From the NCBI GenBank assembly GCA_045546255.1, contig JAZQCK010000078.1, forward strand, positions 1-64,000: a stretch of 64,000 nt of DNA. Reading direction: 5' to 3'. The position numbers and the translations under genes are program-made. Origin of the DNA: RGIG5612 sp045546255. GTDB taxonomy: Bacteria; Bacillota; Clostridia; Lachnospirales; Lachnospiraceae. Of this stretch, positions 41,307-49,735 are shown piece after piece (positions within the stretch are counted from its first letter, which is position 1; each line of letters starts with the position of its first letter). The notes beneath the pieces are model-generated. The model saw only the letters and a program-made list of their open reading frames with translations. It had not been told where the DNA came from and did no database searches.

Positions 41307-43010
41307 ATGATCACAAAACCGAATGCTCAAGATGTGAAAGTTTATGAGTGCGACTTCCTTGTCGTAGGTGGTGGCGATGCCGGATGTTCCGCAGCGATCG
41401 AAGCAGCTGAAAATGGTGTCAAGACCATCATCCTTGAAAAAGCAAACACCGCAAGAAGCGGACACTCTGGAATGGGTATGGACCATGTTATGGACTTCCC
41501 AAGAGAAGGTGTCAGCAATTTAGATTATGTGAAGTTCTTTATGGGACGCCATGAACTCCTTGGCGGACCTGGAGCTTTAATGAACCCGAACGTTGGCTAT
41601 ATCCTCGGCGCTAAGAGCTGGTGGGCTCTGGACAAGATGAACAAATGGGGATATCCGATGCGCTGGGAAGATACTGATGATTATCACTGGGTACGTAACG
41701 GATGGTTCGGCAAGAAGATCATGATCGGTGTTCATTGGCTGGATGTAAAACCGGCAATGGCAAAGAAATGTAAAGAAGTCGGTGTTCAGACTCTGAACAG
41801 AACCATGATGGTCGATCTGCTGACTGACAAGAACGGTAAAGTCTGCGGCGCAACTGCATTCAACGTACGTACCGGTGAATTCTGTGTCATCAAAGCAAAA
41901 GCAGTTATGGTATCCACCTGTAACCTGGCTAGAAACTATACTTCCGAGACTCCGATGCACTGGAAATACAAAATGCGTTTCCACGGACATCCGGGCAGCA
42001 TCTCCGGTGATGGTTTCAATGCTTGCTATAAAGTCGGCGCTGGCCTTTGCAACATGGATATTGCAACGAACTGGAACTATCGTATCCGTGATGATATCTC
42101 TCTTCCGTTTGGCTCTATCGACCATGGTGATGGTATCCGTGGTCAGTGGATGAACGCGAAAGGCGAAGCAATCCCGTTCCCGACAGCAAAAATGTATGAC
42201 GAGATTGAGAAAGCCGGCTTAGATCCGATCTATTGCACAATCGAGCATTTCAATGATATTTATCAGAAGAGAAATGAAATCTGCATCGCAGATGAGCGTT
42301 TCGTTTCCCTGTATCTGGCAGAGCAGAGAGGCTTCAATCCGAAGACTCACCGTTATGAGCTGATGGAAAACAGACGTTTCGGTTTCTATGGTCTTTCCGG
42401 TGTTTATACAGATGAGAACTTCAAGACCGATGTAGAAGGCCTTTACTGCGGTGGTGACACTGTGTTAGGTCTTGGCGGATGCGGATCTGCCTGCATCAGC
42501 GGTATCATCGTCGGAAACCAGATGAAAGATTACTGCGCAACCGCTCCGGAACCGGAGATCGATATGGCTCATGTTCAGGATGTGATCGATGAAGTTTATG
42601 CACCGCTTTATGAAGAAGACGGTACAGAGCCAATGGAAATGGAAAGCTCCATCCGCTATATCAACGATCGTTATGTCGGAATGCATATTTCTGAAGGTAA
42701 GTTAAAAGAGGGTCTTAAGAGACTTGGTTCCCTCAAAGAACATTTCATGCCGCATCTGATGGCAAAGACTCCTCACGACCTTATGAGATGCATCGAAGTC
42801 CGCAACATCTTTGACGGCAGCGTTCTTCACTTCAGAGCCTGCATGGAAAGAAAAGAATCCCGCGGTAACTTCTTAAGAAACGATTATCCGGAAAGAAATC
42901 CGGAAAACGATAACCACATTTCTGTCTGCCGTCTGGTTGACGGAAAAGACACCATCGAACTGATGCGCGCACCGGAGCTGAAACCGGAATACTTAGAGGA
43001 GGGCAAATAA
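41307..43010 (+). CDS. AprA/SdhA-like FAD-dependent reductase, first copy
   Basis: 567 residues. The Rossmann motif is G21-x-G23-x2-G26 (VVGGGDAGCSAA). 'SGHSGMGMDHVMDFP', 'SGDGFNACYKVGA', 'GGDTVLGLGGCGSACISG' and the C-terminal 'MERKESRGNFLRNDYPERN' place it with adenylylsulfate reductase alpha and succinate/fumarate dehydrogenase flavoproteins. The gene order flavoprotein then two-cluster ferredoxin matches aprA-aprB. No ATP sulfurylase, membrane partner or other sulfate-reduction gene is present, so true APS reductase activity is doubtful. It is soluble, with no export signal. About nine residues in ten match the second copy at 49736. Confidence 0.85.
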   Translation: MITKPNAQDVKVYECDFLVVGGGDAGCSAAIEAAENGVKTIILEKANTARSGHSGMGMDHVMDFPREGVSNLDYVKFFMGRHELLGGPGALMNPNVGYILGAKSWWALDKMNKWGYPMRWEDTDDYHWVRNGWFGKKIMIGVHWLDVKPAMAKKCKEVGVQTLNRTMMVDLLTDKNGKVCGATAFNVRTGEFCVIKAKAVMVSTCNLARNYTSETPMHWKYKMRFHGHPGSISGDGFNACYKVGAGLCNMDIATNWNYRIRDDISLPFGSIDHGDGIRGQWMNAKGEAIPFPTAKMYDEIEKAGLDPIYCTIEHFNDIYQKRNEICIADERFVSLYLAEQRGFNPKTHRYELMENRRFGFYGLSGVYTDENFKTDVEGLYCGGDTVLGLGGCGSACISGIIVGNQMKDYCATAPEPEIDMAHVQDVIDEVYAPLYEEDGTEPMEMESSIRYINDRYVGMHISEGKLKEGLKRLGSLKEHFMPHLMAKTPHDLMRCIEVRNIFDGSVLHFRACMERKESRGNFLRNDYPERNPENDNHISVCRLVDGKDTIELMRAPELKPEYLEEGK

Positions 43011-43011
43011 A

Positions 43012-43212
43012 ATGAAAGTTGTAAAGATCGAAAATGATAAGTGCATTAAATGCATGAAGTGCTACGACAATTGCCCGGAAGATGTTCTTGCAGTGAACGA
43101 AGAAGGATATCCGTACCTGAAGTATGACGGCGAGTGCTGGTTCTGCGGCATCTGCTGGATGAATTGTCCAAAACGTTGTATTGAATTAAGACTGCCGGCA
43201 TCACTCTGGTAG
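43012..43212 (+). CDS. Two-cluster 4Fe-4S ferredoxin (AprB-like), first copy
   Basis: 66 residues. Cys 11, 14, 17 and 21 and Cys 42, 45, 48 and 52 form two CX2CX2CX3CP motifs for two 4Fe-4S clusters; Cys56 is extra. It starts one base after the flavoprotein stop and very probably forms its electron-delivering subunit, as AprB does for AprA. It lacks AprB's C-terminal tail. The second copy differs at only two residues. Confidence 0.92.
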   Translation: MKVVKIENDKCIKCMKCYDNCPEDVLAVNEEGYPYLKYDGECWFCGICWMNCPKRCIELRLPASLW

Positions 43213-43227
43213 GAAAGGAGAAATTAT

Positions 43228-44241
43228 ATGAAAATTGTTGCTTTAACAGCAGGAAGAAGAAACGCAAACTGCGAGATCTTCACAATCGAAGCGCTGAACG
43301 CTGCAAAAGAGATGGGCGCTGAAGTTGAGATGATCCGTATGCTGGATCTTGAGATCCATTCCTGCGCAGTCTGCTGGCCTTGCCCGGTTATCATGAAGGG
43401 CGCAGAGCACTGCATTTATAAGGATGATGCTGCTTGGCTTTATAATAAGCTGTTTGACGCAGACGGATTCCTTCTTGCAGCTCCTTGCTATTCCCTGACG
43501 CCTCCGGGACAGCTGATCGCGATCCGTGACCGTATCATGGGACCGAGAGTTGATATTGCCTGCAACTGGAAAATGAAACAGATGGTGAAGAACGACCTGA
43601 CAGACAAATTCGGCGATATGGAAATTGACGAGCGTATCTTCCGCCGTAAAGTCGGTGCGATGATCTCTGTCGGCGGCGCTACCACAGAGCACTGGGTATC
43701 CCTTTGCTTAGCTTCTATGCAGACCTTAATGTTCCCGGCACAGTTCAATGTCTGTGACCAGATGAATGTGACCGGTGTTGCAGAAGACGGCGCAGCAACC
43801 CTCTTCCCGGAACTCTTAGAGCAGGCAAGACAGCTTGGCAGAAATATGGTTAAGAGTTTCGAAGTAGATGTTCCGTATGAGCTGAACGATGCGATCGATC
43901 ACAAGAAACCGTATTATGGACCGGAAGGCTATTGCCCGATGTGCCATCAGAACCTGATGATGTTCTATCCGGATTCTGATAAGGTTTCCTGCGCAATCTG
44001 CGGTATCGACGGAAAAGTAAGTGTGGAAGATGGAAAAGTTAAATTCACATTTACTGAAGAGGAAATGAGCCACTCCAGACACCTGTTCCAGGGTCTGAAA
44101 GACCATGATGATGAAGTCTTTGAAGTCGGAAAAACGATCAAAGATAAACTTCCTCAGATTCAGGAGAACAGAAAGTCTTACAAGCCGCTTGAGAAGGAAT
44201 TCCTGATCAAGCCGCCGAGCAAACAGCCGAAACAGGCGTAA
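43228..44241 (+). CDS. Iron-sulfur flavoprotein with zinc ribbon, module 1
   Basis: 337 residues. Residues 1-200 form the NADPH-dependent FMN reductase fold (APCYSLTPPG is the FMN loop). C46-x2-C49-x2-C52-x9-C62 resembles the compact 4Fe-4S motif of archaeal Isf, with a slightly longer last gap. C236-x2-C239...C255-x2-C258 make a C-terminal zinc-ribbon or rubredoxin-like site. GGAAAGGAG precedes the start, 15 bases after the ferredoxin. It likely passes electrons between a reduced cofactor and the ferredoxin-flavoprotein pair. Confidence 0.82.
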   Translation: MKIVALTAGRRNANCEIFTIEALNAAKEMGAEVEMIRMLDLEIHSCAVCWPCPVIMKGAEHCIYKDDAAWLYNKLFDADGFLLAAPCYSLTPPGQLIAIRDRIMGPRVDIACNWKMKQMVKNDLTDKFGDMEIDERIFRRKVGAMISVGGATTEHWVSLCLASMQTLMFPAQFNVCDQMNVTGVAEDGAATLFPELLEQARQLGRNMVKSFEVDVPYELNDAIDHKKPYYGPEGYCPMCHQNLMMFYPDSDKVSCAICGIDGKVSVEDGKVKFTFTEEEMSHSRHLFQGLKDHDDEVFEVGKTIKDKLPQIQENRKSYKPLEKEFLIKPPSKQPKQA

Positions 44242-44279
44242 GCTTAGCGGGTAAAGGCGCTTCGTAACTAAGTTTTTAC

Positions 44280-44314
44280 CCGGAGAAGAGAGGGGTTTCC
44301 TTTCTCTTCTCCGG
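44280..44314 (+). terminator. Strong hairpin between the module 1 Isf and the transporter
   Basis: A 12-bp stem (CCGGAGAAGAGA and complement) without a T-run, preceded by GGGTAAA/TTTACCC pairing (44249-44281). It may partly attenuate the operon or protect the upstream mRNA end. Confidence 0.45.
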
Positions 44315-44355
44315 AAGAGAATTACATTTTAGTTTTATTGAGAGAGGGAAAAATT

Positions 44356-45789
44356 ATGGAAAACACTCAAAAAATGAAATGGTACCACCATTTGGGGTAC
44401 GCTCTTGGTGAGATGAGCTACACAATTGAGAATACCTTCGTAGCTTCCTACATGGTTCTCTATTTCACCACAACGATCGGTATCCCGGCACTTACCATTG
44501 GTACACTGACCCTTGTCTGCCGTATCATCGACGCATTTACCGACCTTGGATTCGGTATGTTGGCTGACCGTACGAAGAAGAATAAGATGGGTAAATTTAA
44601 ACCATGGTATGTCGGTTCATTGATCCCGACGGCAGTCTCCTTCGTTTTGGTATTTACCGTTCCGGGCGGAATCGGCATAGGAAGTGCAGCAGCAATTCTT
44701 TGGGCATACATCATGTACATCCTCTTTGGTTCCATCTTTGCAACGGTCAACTATCAGTGGTTATCCGCTCAGACTGCTGTCTGCACCGATGATCCGAAGG
44801 AAAAGAGAACGATGATCACCTGGCGTCATATTGCTATGGCAGTTGCAGGTATCGTTATTTCCTACACAGGTATCAACCTGATCCTACTTTTCTCCGGAAA
44901 CAACCTGATGGAAAGAAAAGGATTCATGTGGACCGCAATTATTATTGCAGGAATCAGCCTTATCCTTGGTATCTATTCTGCAGTCACAAGTAAAGAACGT
45001 TCCGTTCTGAATCAGTGGGCACAGGATTCCGTAACGACAGATAATCCGGCTCAGAAGCTGAAAATCAAAGACGAGTTTAAAGTCTTCAAAGGCAACAGAA
45101 TGCTTTGGGGCGCACTGCTCATCAACCTCTTCAACTTCATGCTGGCAACCGCAACCACAACATTAACATCCTACTTCTATACCTACTATGTAGGAAATCC
45201 GGCTGCAATCGCTACCGTTATGACGATCGCAACGATCGCAGGATCCGCATTCAATATCATTGTTGGACCGATCCTGACACAGAAGCTCGGAAGAAATGCT
45301 CTGTATTTCATCTCCGGTGCAATCGTTGTTATCTGCTGGATCGTTACCTTCCTTGCAATGAAGAGCATCCTTGTACTGACCATTGCACAGTGCTTCTTCC
45401 AGGCAGGTATCATCCTGTTCAGTAACATCATCTTCCGTTCCATCCCGGATGCAGTTGACTGGGGCGAGTGGAAATACGGCGTTCGTGCTCCTGGTATGAT
45501 CTCCGCATCCATCTCCTTCTTCCAGAAACTCGGTATGGGTGTTTCTACATTCCTTGTTACCGCAGCTCTTACCTGGGTTGGATACAAAGAAGGTGCTCTT
45601 GAGCAGACCGCAGAGGCTGCAGCAGGCATCCGCGTGATCTATCCGTTGATCCCGACGATCTTCGTTATCCTTTCTCTGATCGGATTCTTCGTAATTAACT
45701 CTGTTAAGAAAGACGAACTGGTTCAGATGAGAAAAGACCTTGACGAGAAACGTGGTCGTGAGTTCGACGCTAAGAACGCAATCGTATAA
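44356..45789 (+). CDS. GPH-family cation symporter, first copy
   Basis: 477 residues. I prefer ATG 44356 (MENTQKMKWYHH) to TTG 44338. Twelve hydrophobic segments fit the glycoside-pentoside-hexuronide:cation symporter family, with its loop motif 'RIIDAFTDLGFGMLADRTK' and 'MGKFKPW', and the central 'DEFKVFKGNRMLWGALLIN'. The family moves sugars, glycosides and other organic compounds with H+ or Na+. Here it is the natural importer (or substrate/product exchanger) for the island's compound. It ends in a good terminator. Confidence 0.9.
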   Translation: MENTQKMKWYHHLGYALGEMSYTIENTFVASYMVLYFTTTIGIPALTIGTLTLVCRIIDAFTDLGFGMLADRTKKNKMGKFKPWYVGSLIPTAVSFVLVFTVPGGIGIGSAAAILWAYIMYILFGSIFATVNYQWLSAQTAVCTDDPKEKRTMITWRHIAMAVAGIVISYTGINLILLFSGNNLMERKGFMWTAIIIAGISLILGIYSAVTSKERSVLNQWAQDSVTTDNPAQKLKIKDEFKVFKGNRMLWGALLINLFNFMLATATTTLTSYFYTYYVGNPAAIATVMTIATIAGSAFNIIVGPILTQKLGRNALYFISGAIVVICWIVTFLAMKSILVLTIAQCFFQAGIILFSNIIFRSIPDAVDWGEWKYGVRAPGMISASISFFQKLGMGVSTFLVTAALTWVGYKEGALEQTAEAAAGIRVIYPLIPTIFVILSLIGFFVINSVKKDELVQMRKDLDEKRGREFDAKNAIV

Positions 45790-45800
45790 TAAGACCATTT

Positions 45801-45836
45801 GGCGGAGCGGAATTCGTTCCGTTCCGCCGGGTTTTT
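45801..45836 (+). terminator. Terminator of the hydrolase-to-transporter operon
   Basis: A 12-bp stem (GGCGGAGCGGAA against TTCCGTTCCGCC, with one G-T pair), a UUCG tetraloop and TTTTT. A 9-bp inverted repeat (TTTTTACAG 45832-45840 / CTGTAAAAA 45870-45878) overlaps its tail. Confidence 0.92.
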
Positions 45837-45929
45837 ACAGTAATATCTGCTGAAAGCTGTGGGATGTTGCTGTAAAAATCCGTAGTGAATTGATATTTTG
45901 CAAGAGCTAGCAAAAAGGAGATATATGAT

Positions 45930-47384
45930 ATGAAAACTGAGAAGAAACAATTAGTCGTTATCGCTGCCGGCCCGGCGGGACTTGCGGCTGCAATCGCAGC
46001 TGTTGAAAACGGTTTGGACGCATCCGAGGTCATCGTTCTTGAAAAGACAAAGATGACCGGTGGTACCGCCAACATGGGAATGGGACCGCTTGGAATTGAA
46101 ACCCGCCAGCAGAGAGAGGGCATGATGGGCGTTACGAAGGAAAAAGCCTTCAAGCAGTTCATGACCTATACCCATTGGAGAAGCGATTCCTTACTTGTTA
46201 AGAAATATATTGATAAATCTGCTGATACGATTGAATGGCTCGAGGGCATGGGCGTTCGCTTTGTTCCGTCCAAGTTCTATGAGGAGTCGGAAGCAACCTG
46301 GCACTATGTCATTCCGGATGAAGGAAGACCGGGACCGCGTGCAGCCGGCACGATGATGCGCCGCATGACAGAACGCGCCGATGAGATGGGAATCCAGATC
46401 CTTCTTGAGACCTGGGCAACCGGACTGCGTAAAGAAGACGGCGTTGTCAATGGCGTTTATGCGACGAATGCAGCAGGAGAAGAGCTCCTCTTTGAGTGCA
46501 AAGCAGCTGTGATCGCGACAGGCGGCTTTGCATCCGATCACGAATTCATGAAAAAATACACCGGCTATACCTATGGAGTCGATATTTTCTCCTATGAAGG
46601 CGATGCTCTGACCGGTGACGGAATCAAGATGGCTTGGGAAGCAGGCGCAGGAAAGACGGAAATGCATATGGAACTCAACTATCGCATTCCTGATAATATG
46701 AACTATTTCTCAATCGATGCGGTTATGCGTCAGCCGAACCTGATGGTCAACCTGTTTGGCGAGCGCTTCTATGATGAAGGACAGCTTGGAAACGGTACCT
46801 TTACTACGAATGCCATTGATCAGCAGAAAGACAGACGCTGCTGGATCATCATGGATGAGAGCATCAAGAAACGTTATGAGAAGAAGGGTCTTGATCTGAT
46901 CTCCATGGTCCATGGCGCAGATATCATGGATATTTTTGATAAAGATGTTGAGTCAGCTGTTGCAAATAACTATCCGTATTTTGTAAAGGCAGATACGTTG
47001 GAAGAACTCTGCGAAAAGACTGGTATTGATTTAGCAGGCCTTGAGGAAACGATTGAAACCTATAACCATGACTGCGAAGGCGGAAGAGATACCTTATTCA
47101 ACAAAGATTACCGCTATATGAAAGCCGTTAAGAAGGCGCCTTATTATGCAGCCTGCTTCTGCGTCGCAGCATATGGCAGCCTTGGAGGAATCAAGGTGAA
47201 TCATAAACTGGAAGTCATCACACAGGACTTCGAGACGATTCCAGGTCTTTATGGTGCAGGTACAGATGTCTGCAGCATCTATGGAGACAGCTATGTCTTC
47301 CAGCTTCCGGGCAACACAATGGGATTTGCCTTAAACTCCGGACGTATGGCAGGAGAAAATGCAGCAGATTATATTCTGGATTAA
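45930..47384 (+). CDS. Fumarate-reductase-like FAD oxidoreductase (second copy)
   Basis: 484 residues, same family and layout as the minus-strand reductase at 34.6-36.1 kb: 'TGGTANMGMGPLGIET', 'AVIATGGFASDHEFM', 'TGDGIKMAWEAGAGK' and 'LPGNTMGFALNSGRMAGEN'. One oddity: the first glycine of the FAD phosphate-binding GxGxxG is alanine (VIAAGPAGLAA), the other two being kept. No heme or FMN domain is present. AAAAAGGAG precedes the start, after a strong terminator, so a promoter must lie in 45840-45925 or readthrough must occur. No palindrome is seen there. Confidence 0.83.
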   Translation: MKTEKKQLVVIAAGPAGLAAAIAAVENGLDASEVIVLEKTKMTGGTANMGMGPLGIETRQQREGMMGVTKEKAFKQFMTYTHWRSDSLLVKKYIDKSADTIEWLEGMGVRFVPSKFYEESEATWHYVIPDEGRPGPRAAGTMMRRMTERADEMGIQILLETWATGLRKEDGVVNGVYATNAAGEELLFECKAAVIATGGFASDHEFMKKYTGYTYGVDIFSYEGDALTGDGIKMAWEAGAGKTEMHMELNYRIPDNMNYFSIDAVMRQPNLMVNLFGERFYDEGQLGNGTFTTNAIDQQKDRRCWIIMDESIKKRYEKKGLDLISMVHGADIMDIFDKDVESAVANNYPYFVKADTLEELCEKTGIDLAGLEETIETYNHDCEGGRDTLFNKDYRYMKAVKKAPYYAACFCVAAYGSLGGIKVNHKLEVITQDFETIPGLYGAGTDVCSIYGDSYVFQLPGNTMGFALNSGRMAGENAADYILD

Positions 47385-47446
47385 CATGTTAAAAAGCTTA
47401 AAGAACGATTAGAGTAGAATTTAAATCACGAAAAGGAGAGTAGGAT

Positions 47447-48520
47447 ATGGTTACACCTGAGATTAAGATACCATTTGATCAGGATGAGATGACGATCCTG
47501 GATTACTATCCGGGATTCCGGCCGGGTGAAAATGGTCTTCCGATCTATAAGACCCCGATCCAGCCGGTCGAGAATATCAAAATGTTTCTTGCCGGCGAGA
47601 AACCGCTTTGGATGCCATCCTCCTATGAGATGCTGATGTTTAATCCGGACATCATTCCGGATAATATTGCAAGAGCGATGGTCATTCAGCAGACGCCGTT
47701 CTTCCCGGAAAGTGTGTACAACAAAGATTATTTTGGCATTGAGTGGGAGTTCGTTCCAAGTGCGAACGGTTCGACCGTCCGCCCGGGAAAACCATTCTTA
47801 GAGGATATCAACGATTGGGAGAAAAAAGTCGTCTTCCCGGATGTCAGCAAATGGGATTGGGCAGGCTGCCTTGCAAAAAACCGTGATTTCTTAAATGACA
47901 GAAGAGCGATCAAGATGACGATCTTTACCGGCTTCTTTGAGCGTCTCATTTCCTTTGTGGATATGACGCCGGCGCTTCTTGCCATGATCGATGAAGACGA
48001 GCAGGATGCGGTTCACGCTCTCTTTGACCGCCTTTGCTACTTCTATGATGATCTGCTGTATCATATGGCAAAATGGTTCCAGCCGGATATGGTCTGGTTC
48101 CACGATGACTGGGGAAGCCAGAGAGCTCCGCTGTTCTCCTATGACACTTGCCATGAGATGGTAATGCCATATCTCAGAAGAGTCGTGGATTCTGCGCATA
48201 AGTACGGAATCGGTTTCGAATTCCATTGCTGCGGAAATGACGAGCTCCTTGTTCCGTGCATGATCGATGCTGGCGTTGATATGTGGGCCGGACAGACCAT
48301 GAACAACAAAGAAAAGCTTTATAAAGAATATGGCAAAGATATCAAACTCGGAGTCGAGCCTCCGATGCTTCCTCCGGATACGCCGGATGAAGTTTTAAAG
48401 GATGAGGTGAAGAAATTCCTCGACACCTATCCGGAGAATTGTTATGTTGGCATGCAGTTCGGTATGGATCCGAGATATTACAGCTATATCTACGAAGAAA
48501 GCAGAAAACGATATAATTGA
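47447..48520 (+). CDS. Uroporphyrinogen-decarboxylase-fold protein (second copy)
   Basis: 357 residues, close to the usual URO-D or MtaA length. 'FHCCGNDELLVPCMIDAGVDMW' resembles the zinc-binding His-x-Cys-Gly segment of cobamide methyltransferases, and 'KLGVEPPMLPPDTPDEVLKDEV' is the standard following block. The later cysteine normally found near the C-terminus (in GCGIP) appears replaced (MQFGMDP), so zinc ligation may differ. No corrinoid protein gene is found in the window. It follows the FAD reductase by 62 bases. Confidence 0.8.
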   Translation: MVTPEIKIPFDQDEMTILDYYPGFRPGENGLPIYKTPIQPVENIKMFLAGEKPLWMPSSYEMLMFNPDIIPDNIARAMVIQQTPFFPESVYNKDYFGIEWEFVPSANGSTVRPGKPFLEDINDWEKKVVFPDVSKWDWAGCLAKNRDFLNDRRAIKMTIFTGFFERLISFVDMTPALLAMIDEDEQDAVHALFDRLCYFYDDLLYHMAKWFQPDMVWFHDDWGSQRAPLFSYDTCHEMVMPYLRRVVDSAHKYGIGFEFHCCGNDELLVPCMIDAGVDMWAGQTMNNKEKLYKEYGKDIKLGVEPPMLPPDTPDEVLKDEVKKFLDTYPENCYVGMQFGMDPRYYSYIYEESRKRYN

Positions 48521-48560
48521 CAGGATCGAAAAATCATTAAAAAACTTTTGATAAGATATA

Positions 48561-48584
48561 AAAGGATCTGCGTGCAGATCCTTT
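48561..48584. terminator. Bidirectional terminator between second URO-D and second LysR genes
   Basis: A 10-bp stem (AAAGGATCTG/CAGATCCTTT) with a four-base loop, A-rich before and T-rich after. It serves the two convergent genes. Confidence 0.88.
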
Positions 48585-48602
48585 TATTATGCAGTGGGTT
48601 TC

Positions 48603-49508
48603 TTAACTTTTATATGCATCTTCATAGCAGGCATGGATATATTCAGCTACTTTTTTTAAATATATTTTTTTGGAGTCTTTATGCCAGACGCCAGCAATAT
48701 GATTGAATTTCCCGGTCGGGACAGCAACCAGGTTTTTATCCGCGTAATCGCCAAAAAGGGAAGCACCGACAATGATTCCGGAGCCTTGAGCAACAAAATC
48801 TTCTGCGGCTTTTGTATTTGAGCCGGCAGCATTCGTCTGCATGACAATATAGCTCGGATCCAGATCAAAGGCATTGATATCTTTTTGGACAAAGTTGATC
48901 GATGCTCCGAATAAATTGTCGAGTGTAGTTCCGGCTACAAAAGGTTCGTTTCGAAAGACTTTATAGTCCACCCCTTCGTGATAGAGTGGGTGATCTTTTG
49001 ATACTAGGATACAGATCTCAAAGGAGTAGATCGGGAATGTACAGAAAAGATCTGTTTCCGGGATGAAACGGTCCAGCGTAACGACAAAATCCGCTGTTCC
49101 GTCCACAAGTTTCAGCGGCCAGGCATCCGGCTGCGTCGCAGAGGTTTCAATTGAGATCTCCGTATCTGTTTCCGGAATAAAAAGTGGCTTGATCGTTCTT
49201 AAAAGATCAAATTCAGGCTGATTCAGCGTCAAAAGCTTTACCGTATTATTATCGGATTGAAAGAGATCCTTTATCTCAAGTATTTTCTCATTGTATTCTG
49301 TATTTGCTTCTAAAAAGCGTTTTCCCCAGGTCGTAAGGGTCACTTTGTGAGAATTTCTGTTCAGCAGCGTAAAACCCAGATTTGCCTCCAGGCGGGCAAT
49401 GTTTTTGCTGACTGCCTGCTGGGAAATGCCCAGCTCTCTGGCAGTCCCGGAAAAACTAAGTGTCTTTGATAAACTGAAAAAAGTCTCGATCAGAATATCC
49501 CTGCTCAT
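48603..49508 (-). CDS. LysR-type transcriptional regulator (second copy)
   Basis: 301 residues. The helix-turn-helix (about 5-62: 'FSGTARELGISQQAVSKNIARLE') is very like that of the first LysR, while the effector domain ('GTADFVVTLDRFIPETDL', 'EDFVAQGSGIIVGASL') is more diverged. That pattern fits shared DNA recognition with different or shifted inducers. It is divergent from the second AprA-like operon, with operator site E between. AAGGAG precedes the start. Confidence 0.92.
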   Translation of the reverse strand: MSRDILIETFFSLSKTLSFSGTARELGISQQAVSKNIARLEANLGFTLLNRNSHKVTLTTWGKRFLEANTEYNEKILEIKDLFQSDNNTVKLLTLNQPEFDLLRTIKPLFIPETDTEISIETSATQPDAWPLKLVDGTADFVVTLDRFIPETDLFCTFPIYSFEICILVSKDHPLYHEGVDYKVFRNEPFVAGTTLDNLFGASINFVQKDINAFDLDPSYIVMQTNAAGSNTKAAEDFVAQGSGIIVGASLFGDYADKNLVAVPTGKFNHIAGVWHKDSKKIYLKKVAEYIHACYEDAYKS

Positions 49509-49533
49509 GATCTAAATCTCCTTTTCTGCATCT

Positions 49534-49562
49534 ATCATACTATGTTCTGCTACAACTGTAAA
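49534..49562 (-). promoter_or_regulatory. Promoter of the second LysR gene
   Basis: On the minus strand TTTACA, 17 bp, TATGAT. Operator site E is centred about 64 bp upstream of the predicted start, almost the mirror of its distance to the divergent promoter. Confidence 0.6.
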
Positions 49563-49583
49563 ACAAAGCTGTCATCCCTTTGG

Positions 49584-49650
49584 ACAACTTTTATGTTGTT
49601 CAAGTAGCGGATAAGATTTGTTTCCCAAATTCCTGCTTGCTTTTTAAAAT
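49584..49650 (+). promoter_or_regulatory. Island operator site E and promoter for module 2
   Basis: ACAAC-N6-GTTGT at 49584-49599, then TTCCCA (49622-49627), 17 bp, and TAAAAT (49645-49650). Palindrome centre to -35 is 30.5 bp. Confidence 0.68.
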
Positions 49651-49735
49651 AAAAACAGCTAAAGAACAAATACCTGTCTGACATATGCAGATAAGGAATG
49701 CAGGAAATTCTGAAAGGAAAGGAATAGAATCCAGA

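Noticed and set aside
41307..43212. Dissimilatory sulfate reduction locus
   Set aside because: Only the AprA-like and ferredoxin genes resemble it; ATP sulfurylase, Qmo and Dsr genes are absent from the window.
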